DNA of 64,000 nucleotides, from assembly GCA_037179335.1 (NCBI GenBank), contig JAKZHN010000036.1, positions 124,001 to 188,000 on the forward strand, given 5' to 3'. Positions 1-8,950 of the stretch are shown here, one piece after another. Each line of letters begins with the position of its first letter. Positions within the stretch are counted from its first letter, which is position 1. Position numbers and translations under genes: made by a program. The notes below the pieces were generated by a model, which did not search any database, was not told where the DNA came from, and worked only from the letters and a program-made list of their open reading frames with translations. This DNA is from Cyclaneusma minus. Taxonomy: Eukaryota; Ascomycota; Leotiomycetes; Marthamycetales; Marthamycetaceae.

Positions 1-1
1 C

Positions 2-1000
2 AGCAAGCTGCGCGACTACTTCAACTTCATCGATCCCACGGACCCTGACCGCGACCGGAAAGCCAACGAGACGTTTAGGCTGGTCGAGGTGAACATGCCA
101 CGGGCGCCCTTCTTTCCCACGTCTGCGATCTTCAAGTTTGAACTTCCCTGCGATTCTCCCATCAACGCCTACACAGCTCCGGTTGACTCGGACGACTGGG
201 ACGAAGCACGTGAAATGGAAGGCGATTGCTTCAAGAAGTGGTACGATTTCAGATTCAGCAAGGAGATGGCTTGGAACGTTCGCCACCTGCGCCTTCGCGC
301 CCCATTGGGAATGGACCTGGGATCGCCAGATCTTCTGGAATTCGTTCCCCGCAGCTTTCACAAATTGGAGACTGTGGAGTTCGAAATCATTGTGTACAAG
401 CAAGAGGATGATGATGTGAGCATTTTTGACGTCGACCGTGTGGAGGCCGAGATCAAACGCACAAAAGCAAGGTTCAGTCGTCTACCGGAGAAGTTGGAGT
501 CGTTCGCGAGACAGTACGCTGTCGACCGCCCCCAGAGCCCTCGTGTCCGTATTCCAGTTATCGACCTCAAATTCACTATTCGCGAAATACACATCCCAGA
601 CGGAATAGATCACCCCCCCAAAAGTGCACTTTTCGAAGGAGACGATCCACCGATACGGGCGATTGCTCTGGGTTTCAACTGTCCGCTGCTACACCGATAT
701 CTCAAAGAGCGACAAGATTCCGAGGACCTCCACTTCAAGGGAGAACCCGAAAATGCCGCCGTGTTGGAAAATGTGAGGCGATACACCTTCAGGAGCATTT
801 CGGAGTATGACTTTGATAGGTCCCTCCGGGACTCATGTACAATGACCGAGCGGAAACTCAGATTCATCCAGAACATGTGTAAGAAACCACCTGTTGGAGC
901 TCACGCGGCTACAGGCATGGGAATCGTGGTGAACCTCATCACGAACACCCGTGGCAGATCCGACCAAATTCGCCAGATGTACCGTATCCTAGGATTCTGA
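2..1000 (+). CDS. 3' part of an unrecognised protein gene (5' end outside window)
   Basis: The reading frame is open from base 2 to the stop at 998-1000, so the gene is cut by the window edge; the first internal ATG is at 89. At least 332 residues are encoded. The product is soluble and charged, with no signal peptide or membrane segment. It is rich in aromatic and acidic residues (DDWDEARE, KQEDDDVSIFDVD) and has a helical, Lys/Arg-rich middle. The style resembles large fungal families of uncharacterised F-box-type proteins, but I see no F-box in the visible part and do not recognise the family. No intron is needed in the visible part. Confidence 0.7.
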   Translation, partial: SKLRDYFNFIDPTDPDRDRKANETFRLVEVNMPRAPFFPTSAIFKFELPCDSPINAYTAPVDSDDWDEAREMEGDCFKKWYDFRFSKEMAWNVRHLRLRAPLGMDLGSPDLLEFVPRSFHKLETVEFEIIVYKQEDDDVSIFDVDRVEAEIKRTKARFSRLPEKLESFARQYAVDRPQSPRVRIPVIDLKFTIREIHIPDGIDHPPKSALFEGDDPPIRAIALGFNCPLLHRYLKERQDSEDLHFKGEPENAAVLENVRRYTFRSISEYDFDRSLRDSCTMTERKLRFIQNMCKKPPVGAHAATGMGIVVNLITNTRGRSDQIRQMYRILGF

Positions 1001-1849
1001 GGAATGCCCTTTCCAGGTAACTGATTGGTATGAACACCTGAGGGTTCTCCTCCCTTTGCCTATCGACCGATGCATTCTTCAACTTGACTCCTTGGTCTCT
1101 TTCCGGCACCAGTTGCAAACTTGGTCCTAGCCTGATCATCCGATGTTTTGCGCCGAATCCAATGCTTGGTTCGCAGCATCTCTGCTTGACGACAACGTCG
1201 AACGCAAGGCGCGGGAGATACCCAGACTTCCCTAGGTACTAGTCATAGCAACAAGACATCCCTTGGTCTCAAACTGCCTACCATTCAAGAAAAGAAAAGA
1301 CTTTCGATAGTCATGTGTGAAAATAGATCTGCTCGTGAATTCTGCTGAGATAAAAAGGCATTGCCACTTGCAAATGCCCCTGAAACATCCAATACGTCAA
1401 TTATAGCAGAAAAGCAAAGGAGGGCGACGAGCTTCCACCTGTATATAGTGCCCTTTACGAACCTGCAGGGCTTCTACTTTTTATACTGTGCCCCCTTGCA
1501 AAAGAAAGGGCCTTTGAAAAGCCGAAAAAGCTCGAATGCGCTAGAAAAACTCGGCTATTCCAATCTCCACATGTAACAAAATTTTCACCATCATATACAT
1601 CAACACGTTGCGCAAGCGCCACCAATACCACTCCGCTGCCTCCGCTACCACAGCCAAAAAATCAAAAAATCCCAATAAACCCAAAAGAACTCTACTCTCA
1701 CCCATCACCATTACAAAGCATTCTTCTTCCGCCAGCTACGCAAGCCTTTAAAATCTCTTTAACAAAGGGCTCTGGCCCTACCCTATCCACCACACCCATT
1801 ACCACCAGCCTACTTACCACCTGGCAAGCCAGGTCTTGGGCAGCCAAAT
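1001..1849. other. Intergenic: 3' flank of the first gene and unplaced low-complexity DNA
   Basis: No convincing ORF. From about 1480 the sequence becomes A-rich and CCA-rich, with short direct motifs (AAAAAATCAAAAAATCCC near 1656). It reads like transposon debris running into the AT-rich island that follows. Confidence 0.5.
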
Positions 1850-2235
1850 ATAGCTGGATTCTTTCCCAGCTTATATATTTTAGATTTGTAATTGTGTATT
1901 TATTAGTTAATTTATCAGGGGCCGCGATATTTTATTGGCTGCGCTTAGATAAATACGAAAGCAGCCATTTTTTCTTTCGCCTGCGGCGCGGAAAAATGGC
2001 TGCTTTGCGCTTTATTTGTATTTATTTAAACGCAGCTAATAAAATGCTGCAAAATTTCGAATTCGTATTTTAAATACAGCTAATAAAGTGCTGCGAAATT
2101 TTATTTAAGCATAGCCAATAAAAAGCTATAAAATTTATTTATATAATAAAATTTTATATTTTTATATTTTTATTATAGCATGCAATAATAGAAACTATAA
2201 AAAAAATAATTACACCATTAAAATTTTCTAAATTT
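1850..2235. repeat. AT-rich degenerate repeat island with a large imperfect palindrome
   Basis: The palindrome has arms at about 1931-1972 and 1990-2043; the inner arms pair GCAGCCATTTTT with AAAAATGGCTGC. The right arm runs into tandem copies of an AGCYAATAAARYGCTRY-type unit at about 2028-2059, 2071-2102 and 2106-2137. The copies differ almost only by C/T and G/A changes (CGCAGC, TACAGC, CATAGC). That pattern is what RIP produces. The island then decays into A+T sequence with no coding capacity. Confidence 0.75.
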
Positions 2236-2514
2236 AAAGGAATAGGTAACGCTGCGCTAGCAAATTATATATATAGGGTGGTGGTTTGAATTGTGTTGAA
2301 ATATATAAGAGAGGGATCCCCATTTCATGTTACCACCACCACCTACCTTCCTCTACCAGCCCCCAAGGCCACTCAAGCCCCGAATTTTCCTTTTATCAGC
2401 TTCCAGCCAGCAGAAAAACTAAGCATAGGTAGGCAAAACTCTATTTAGTTTACTTTTTTGCAAAAGCGCTATAGCAATTCAAAAAACTGGGTGCGCAGCA
2501 CTCTAATAGCCAAC

Positions 2515-2815
2515 CCCCCCCCGCCCCCGACGCAGGCTTTTCAATCTAAACCTGCAAGCCTGGAGGGGAGAAAAGAGGGAAACCCAAGCAGAGCCCCGTT
2601 TAAGCCGTGGGCTTTACCTCGTGTTTTGCACGGGGGTAAGGGTATTCGGGCCCTGAATATAATGGATGCTCCAGAGGGTTATTTCCTTTGTCAGCAAGAG
2701 ACCAAATCAGCCCAGCGTGGTTTACAAGATCTGCCAGATTGTAATTGAGTGCCAGTTTTATAGGCCATTGGCCTGGGTATTTTAAGACTTAATCAATCAA
2801 TCAATCAACCAGAAA
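2515..2815 (+). mobile_element. Probable 3' end of a LINE-type (non-LTR) retrotransposon
   Basis: A G+C-richer block sits inside repeat debris and ends in a four-base tandem repeat, AATCAATCAATCAATCAA (about 2790-2808), followed by an A-rich stretch. Short tandem tails of this kind are common at the 3' ends of fungal LINEs. No reverse transcriptase frame is present, so this would be a 5'-truncated copy. The upstream limit is a guess at a C-rich run near 2513-2523. Confidence 0.35.
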
Positions 2816-2883
2816 AAACCAAAAAAAAACCATGTATACGCCGTCTCACGTTCATATCAGGAGAATAACGGTAAATTGGAACA

Positions 2884-3240
2884 TCATGCTTTTTTCATTT
2901 GGCATCTGCAACTAGGTACCCAGGGAGCAAAAATATACACAAGCAGCAGAACCAGCTGCCAAGCTTTTGAGCGCCAACACGCACCTGCCACGCTCTGACG
3001 GCGATGACATATGTCAAAGCAACCAGGCCTCCTCCACCCACTCCCTGGACACATCGACCTGTAATCAAAACAGCAAAGCTGTTGGCCATGGCGCATAGGA
3101 TCGAGCCGACTGTAAAGATCGTCAAGGCGATCATGAAAACGGACTTTCGGCCGGATACGTGGGATAGCGATACCCAGGTAGGTTCAAAGACGGTCGAGCA
3201 TAGTAGGAATGAGGTAGCGGCCCAGAAGCCTTCGATCGCG
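2884..3240 (-). pseudogene. Remnant of an MFS multidrug transporter (DHA2 type)
   Basis: About 78 residues encoded at 3236-3003 match the TM2-TM4 region of fungal DHA2 drug:H+ antiporters. The loop motif is SHVSGRKSVF and the downstream segment is LITGRCVQGVGGGGLVAL. The match stops where the family normally has a charged D-x-V-P-L-R-E-R-G loop; here the frame continues into unrelated residues and then into the repeat island. There is no N-terminus: the apparent first ATG of the frame lies inside the last exon of the neighbouring aminotransferase. A normal transporter has about 500-580 residues. I infer a fragment left by a rearrangement next to the LINE-like tail. Confidence 0.8.
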
Positions 3241-3282
3241 GTACCATGCAGGGCATATGTAATTCTCTTGGACCCAGCCACT

Positions 3283-4614
3283 TTATGCCTTTTGATAGCC
3301 TGCATCTGACAGACCAGTAGTCAGAGCCTGAATAGCACGATCAATATCGTCACGGTTTGGGTCCATCTACACCATTGGTTAGTACATCAAAACCTCAGCA
3401 GTCTGTGGATTTGCAGTTACTTACCACGCTAACACCCATGTGTCCAAATCGAATATACTTGGCTGCAATCTCCTTGTGCAGGCCACCGGCAAAGATGACA
3501 CCCTTCTTTAGCAGATTGGGAAGCAATTCAGGGGCTTTGACGTTCTCGGGTAGGTAAATGGCGGTCATGCCGTTGGCTTGGTCTTCGGGCTTGGCTGCCA
3601 GTTGCTTGAGGCCCAAATCGGTGACAGCCTTCTTAATCTTCTGGGATGTCTCCCTGTGTCTGGCAAAGCGTTCCGAAAGGGGCCTGGAAAGGATTTGAGT
3701 CAAGGAGGTGTGGAGAGCGCGGATCAACTGAGGAGATGGGGTGGCAAAGTAGGAGGCCTTCTTTGCTTCGTAGTTTTGCATGACTGGAAAGGGTTAGTTG
3801 ATCTTAAGTTCAGACAAGGCATGAGGTACTTACTAGGCATCCAGTTCTTGAACGAAGCAAAGTATGATCCAGGGGGAGATTTCCTGCTTTGGAATGACTT
3901 AATGGCTCGGCCGCTGTACATGGAGATTGAGAGACCGGCGGGACAACCGATGGCCTTCTGACTAGCAGTTATCACACCGTCCAGCCCCCACTCATCGAAT
4001 TTAATCTCCTCGCATCCAACACTGCAGACGCCGTCGACAATGACCAAGGTCTCAGGAGATACTCGGTGAACCATCTCAGACAAGGACTTGAGCTCGCTGA
4101 GAACACCAGTGGAAGTATCCACATGAGTAACAGTAAGAAGCTTGTACTTCTTCTGCTTAAGAGCTTCCTCAATTTCCGGGAGCTGTGGTCTCGAGCCGAT
4201 AGGCGCCTTTAGCTGTGTTGCCTTAACTCCGTATGTCTCAAAGCAGTCCGCAAAGGAGTTGGCGAAGTATCCGGTGTGAAGAACCAGGACATCATCGCCA
4301 GGCTCGGCCAAGTTTGCGGCAACCAGGTCCCATCCAAGAGTACCGGAGCCGGAAATAACAAAGGGTTGCGAGGCGGGGTCGGTGGTTTGGAAGAGCTTTC
4401 GGAGCATGGAAAGGGTCTCGCCAAAGGTGGCAACGAAAGGTGCGCCAACGTGGGATTCACTTTGAGGGAATTATAGTTAGCATCTTCTTCAAGAATAAGA
4501 GGTAGTTGTAAGTTGCTAGACTTGCCTGTAATGGCTCATGGACTGCAGGACAGCATCGTCAAACTCGATGGGCCCAGGGATGAGCAAAGCGGGGTGATCC
4601 GGCTGGTTCGACAT
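3283..4614 (-). CDS. AGX1: Alanine-glyoxylate aminotransferase (class V, PLP-dependent)
   Basis: Transfers the amino group of alanine to glyoxylate, giving glycine and pyruvate. Exons on the minus strand are 4614-4526, 4459-3834, 3783-3425 and 3366-3283, giving 385 residues, the usual family length. Start LLIPGPIEF and the HVGAPF region are typical; the PLP lysine sits in ITASQKAIGCPAG, and the tail includes HMGVSV then DPNRDDIDRA. Introns 2 and 3 have GTAAGT donors and TACTAAC/CTAAC branch points. Intron 1 (4525-4460) uses a GC donor (CAG/GCAAGT) and splices in frame to give HYSESHVGAP. The C-terminus (YQKA) has no peroxisomal PTS1. The frame is open upstream of this ATG, see the next entry. 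It is divergent from the bHLH gene. Confidence 0.95.
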
Positions 4615-4866
4615 CTTGGGCTCCTTAACCTTCTGTTCAGGAGTGGTACTGAATTGGCGACTCGTAGATGACTGAGCGAGGGTTTCCCTGGAAGACTGGC
4701 GTTCCCACTGATAGGGGGTATTGAGGGGTAGAGCGTTGGGTGCGAGATGTCTGGAGATTTGGGAGAGCCTGGCGGCCGATGAAGCTCGTCTGGAAGCCAG
4801 CTTGGCGGGGCAGAAGGCTTGGGGCAGCCTTTCAGAGCGAAAGTCAATTGGACCGTTGGACTCCGA
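4615..4866 (-). other. In-frame upstream extension of the aminotransferase: probable mitochondrial presequence
   Basis: Eighty-four codons between an in-frame TAA (4867-4869) and the aminotransferase ATG are open and contain no ATG. The encoded peptide has few acidic residues over its first two thirds and many Arg/Ser (for example KLASRRASSAARLS). It ends near SRQFSTT, a typical mitochondrial matrix-protease cleavage region, just before the conserved enzyme. A near-cognate start or a short spliced upstream exon could supply translation. An ATG followed by GTAAGT near 5120 is one candidate. This is inference from composition and frame. Confidence 0.5.
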
Positions 4867-4869
4867 TTA

Positions 4870-6173
4870 CTGCCCAAAAAAGGAATATTTAGACGGCTAT
4901 CGGGAGTAGCAGCTCGCAATAGATAGCAGCTCAGAACATGTACAAGCCGCTTTCTAGATATGCACGGGACTGACACTGGTGACTAAGGTGCGGAGACAAG
5001 AAGCCAGACAATAATGAAATACCAGCTGAAACAGCACGCCGTCAATTTCGAATGGTCGGCTCCGCTGTTACTCCACAAAGCAAGAAGAGACATACCGTGA
5101 GGAACCGTGACTTACCGTCATTCAGGCTGACTAAGCTCCACATATCCGGATCATAGTTGAAGAAAGGTTTTCTGTTTAGCACTCGCCTCCCAACAGGTAG
5201 CAGCAGCAAAGACAGGCTCGGCATACTCTAGTGTGCGGCCATCAATACAAGTAGCTGACGACTATGTATGACAAGAATAGCTAGCATGTGATTCTCGATG
5301 TTTTCGAAAGTTCATGTCGGCTTTGGTGGTCATGCGCACGGACTCTCTCCCCCTCCTCACCCCCAAAGTGGCATCTCATCCATCAAGCATATTGAACAGC
5401 GGTCCTATTGGTGTTGATGGCAGCCTGCGCAGCCTGACCGAGATACAGGAGTGCAGCGTGCTGGAAATTGAATACAGGCACTCACAGTATCCAGTCGCCC
5501 TTGAGTGGCAGCCTCGAAGCAGCCAGATCTCCGCACCCCTAGAATGCTGCCGGCGGGATGCACTGGCGTAGTCTGTGTTAGGCCATCCGTACCTGGGCAG
5601 AACGGAACTTCAGAGTCCCAACACGGCAGCAGCGACTGAGTGAGCCACTACATCTAAACCTGGCCGGTCTACCTATCACCTCTCGATCGCACTTTGCCCT
5701 TGGCCGTGTCTGCATTTGCCCATACCACACGCGGAGTAATGATGACTCTGGAGCATCTCCCGTGACCCCACCGCCACGACCACAATCTCGGCGCTGAAGA
5801 TACTGTAGAGTACCTCTGAGCATCAACAGAACCAGCCTTCGCCAGCATCTGTCCCCCGCTCCCGAACCGCGGGCCTGCTCTGCGCTCGCACTCTTCTACT
5901 CCGCTCGCCTCGCCCCGTCCATCTGGCTTTTTCGCTCATCTGCGCCTCGGCTTCGCTGCGAGGGCCCGGCGCGTTCATCCTGTCGCTCTGCGAGCCTGGA
6001 AATGAGAATGAGGTGTACTGGGTGCCCTCCACCCCCAACCAGCAGAGACACCTTTCCGTCGCTGGCGAGCAGACTATCATGAACACGGCAGTCTTGCGAG
6101 CCCAAGTTTTGCCGCCTTTCGGACCTCCCGCGACCAACTTTCGCGCAATCCTCAGTCAGTCTTGAGCGTACTC
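4870..6173. promoter_or_regulatory. Divergent promoter region of the aminotransferase and bHLH genes
   Basis: No supported gene. Several 60-100 codon open frames are unconvincing. Bases 5820-5960 are pyrimidine-rich, as expected for a fungal 5' UTR ahead of the bHLH start. Confidence 0.5.
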
Positions 6174-7617
6174 ATGCTCGCACTCCAGCATCCCAGAATG
6201 GGTTCATCGAAGCCGCCAGACCTGGAGTTGCCCCTCGGGCGTAAGTCTCTATGTTCATGTACTTGATACCGAAGACTGGGCTAAGCACTATCATCTAGTC
6301 ATTTACGATGGCCCGACTCCAAATTTTTCCGTCCCATCACCGCCCATCCCAGGGCCCGGATCTTCGCTGCTCGACGACAGCGAATCCAAATTTTTCGAAG
6401 GCTTCTTTGACAGCTCCAGCCTTGAGCAGATCAACAACAATGACTTCCTTTCCAATTCCCTCTATGGACAGAATTCTCTTTTCGGCTGGTCAGCCGACTT
6501 ACCGCCGGCGTTCCTGGGCACAGCCACGTCGTTTGGACTCGAACCACCGCAGAACATGAATCAGATTGATGTTCCGAACACGGGATACGACGGAGGGGGC
6601 AGTCAAATGCACATGCCTAGCTCAGCACCACCGGTGACCACCAGTCCCGACGTCCTGGCGGCAGCCTCGCTGTTACAAAACGGGCATCTCGATCGATCGC
6701 ATAGCCATAGCAACAATGGGCTCTTTGCGCCGATGGATCTTTCCCTGCCATTGTCGTCACATCAGCACATACAGCAAAGACCCCCGTCGATACCAAACTA
6801 CCAGACAGCTCAGCCCCGAGCCCCGGCGCTGAAAGAAGAGCAGGATGAATACGGGCGGCAGGCCTTTTATACAAATATGGTGTTCGGCCATGATGCGCAT
6901 GCGCCCATAAAAGAAATGCCCCAAAAGAACGAGCTTGTACGCTGGGGCTCGGATTCCGGCTTCCGTAGCGGCCAGAATTTTGTGGCTCCTCCGAATCAAG
7001 AGACAGTCGAGGACGTGGAGAGGAAGTTGACACAGAGGCTGAGCTTTGCACAGCCATTAAGGTCCGCAAGCACCACCGGCCCACCGAGTCCCGTCGCAAC
7101 ACGGAATGTAGAGCCACCTCAGCACGAACTGGTGGGGACCTCGGAACTAGAAAATGACGAGGATGAGGCTATCGAGCCGGAATTACGGCCGAAAAAGAAG
7201 ACGAGGATGAAGAAGGAGGGCGTTCAAGATGTAGAGCCTGCTACGACCAAAAAGACGCCACGAAAAAGGAAGCAAAAGTCTGTGCTCATGGAACCGAATC
7301 CAGAGCAATCACCACAGCAAGCATCTCCACGGCCATCGACGAAGCGGCGAAAATCCTCCGTCGTTGTAGCCAGTAAACTACCCCGAGAGAATCTGACTGA
7401 AGATCAGAAGAGGGAAAATCACATCAGAAGCGAGCAGAAGCGCCGCACACTGATCAAGGAGGGATTCGACGATCTGAATGAGTTGGTGCCGGATCTCAAA
7501 GGCGGAGGATTTAGCAAGAGCGCTGTTCTGGTTATGACGGCGGACTGGCTGGAAGATTTGATCAAGGGGAACGCGGAACTGAAGGCGAGGCTGGCCAAAT
7601 TAGAAGCCGGCCGGTGA
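6174..7617 (+). CDS. bHLH transcription factor (INO4-like domain)
   Basis: Exons 6174-6240 and 6299-7617 encode 461 residues; the intron is 6241-6298 (GTAAGT, CTAAG, TAG). The ATG at 6174 is the first in frame, and 6198 is an alternative. Residues 394-444 form a basic helix-loop-helix: RENHIRSEQKRR basic region, a loop ending GGGFSKSAVL, then ADWLEDLI. A short heptad stretch follows to the C-terminus. The basic region has the H-x3-E-x3-R arrangement that reads E-box (CANNTG) DNA. The N-terminal 300 residues are low-complexity and Ser/Pro/Gln-rich, with a Lys/Arg cluster (RPKKKTRMKK) that could be a nuclear signal. The fungal INO4-like class often works as a heterodimer. Its target pathway here cannot be told from sequence. 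Confidence 0.9.
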
Positions 7618-8394
7618 TACGAGCACTCCTCAAGCTTGCAGTAATTTCTAGAAAACGAGCGTGGCGATTTGGGCAGTGTACTTTTTTCCACACGGGATTA
7701 GGAATTTTGATGGACATGAAGATTGGTCTTCCGTTGCGGGTGGGTAATGGGGGAAAGGCGCTGGTGGTTGGTTGCTCGTATTCATATACACGGGAGGTTG
7801 GCGGGTCATTCGGGCTCTGGGTTCAAGGTGCACGCAGTTGGTGGTGTCCTACTATATAACCAAGAAGGCTTCAATTCACCTATTGAGCTTGCTTCTCCAG
7901 TATGCAGCCCTTTCTATTCGTGTTCCCTCTTCATGGCCACGCCCAATGTCAAATGCCATAGGTCAACAGGCAGCATTCCGGATCAAAGCCCATCTCGTAG
8001 TAAACATCCCCCCCCCCCTCCCCCACGCCCACGGCGCCTTAGAACTGTCCTCGATTGTTCACGTAGAGACCCGACTATTGGCAGTCGTTATCTCTACAAG
8101 GCAAGTTAGCAGGCACCCAGACGATAGAATGCAACCCCTTATCAGCCTACAACGCCTCCTGTCCTCGAAGGCCTTGCCTGGGCTCGTTCAGCACCATGTT
8201 GCCCCTTCAGCTCGACGACTCTCTTCTCGCTCAGGAAAAGAAAAGGACGGACGAACGACCCCCATCTGGAGTTCTAAACTTTCACTACCATGCCTAGCCT
8301 ATACAACAGAGCTCTGGCAGACTCGTAGTCTGGGTATGTTTAGAGTGCGGCCGTTCTGAGCCTATAAGCCCGTTATAAAGTATTTAACAATACT
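7618..8394. other. Intergenic, 3' side of the bHLH gene
   Basis: A 195-codon open frame at 7772-8359 has irregular composition and no recognisable domain, so it is not called. A C-rich tract lies at 8007-8024. Confidence 0.45.
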
Positions 8395-8700
8395 CTTTGA
8401 ATATGATTGAGGAGATTCCTGATATTGAAGAATGAATACCATTTCTAATTAGATTAATTTCGAACAGTGAAAAACTTGTGTTTCCTAATAAGGAACATCA
8501 ATGTACTTTCGAGTCTTGATGGCGGATGGAACTTCCTAATATTCATGAATATTCCTAGGAATTGGTTAAGAGATTTATAATCACTAGGAAAACCCATAAT
8601 AGTTAGTCAAAGAGACCTTCTGATAATTAAGAGAATATTTTAAGTAACTGGGGATATATACCTAGGAGCCTAGTAACTGAAAAAATCCCTACATAAGAAA
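8395..8700. repeat. Degenerate TTGGAATATT-type minisatellite island 1
   Basis: An A+T-rich stretch with recurring GAATATTCCTAGGAATT, CCTAATATTCATG, AATCACTAGGAA and GATAATTAAGAG words at roughly 17-22 bp spacing. It resembles the other six islands in the window but is among the most decayed. It ends 250 bp before RRP12. Confidence 0.5.
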
Positions 8701-8907
8701 CCGGTTCAATTCTTCGACAAGTTGGTGTAACTGCGACACCGATAGCCAGGCGGCCAGTGCACGCTTGGCATCCCCGCCATATCATGTGACGTGCTCCACT
8801 AAAAGCGTTATCGCGATAGCGATTGGATTTGAATTTGGCGTGCGACTGTGCTGAAAATTATTCTCAGATACTTTGGCCAAAACCATCAAAATCGCACCAC
8901 TGCTACC

Positions 8908-8946
8908 AGGCGCAAAGAGCCGGCGCAAAGAGCCAGCGCAACGATC
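8908..8946 (+). repeat. Three tandem copies of GCGCAAAGAGCC just before the RRP12 start
   Basis: Two near-exact copies and one degenerate copy (GCGCAACGATCC) are direct repeats of 12-13 bp. They lie between the in-frame ATGs at 8873 and 8951, in the probable 5' UTR. Confidence 0.7.
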
Positions 8947-8950
8947 CACC

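Noticed and set aside
3237..3305. MFS frame start at the ATG at 3303-3305
   Set aside because: That ATG lies in the last exon of the aminotransferase (DPNRDDIDRA to YQKA), so it is not a real transporter start.
7772..8359. 195-codon open frame downstream of the bHLH gene
   Set aside because: Irregular composition, no domain, and it crosses a poly-C tract; looks like chance.
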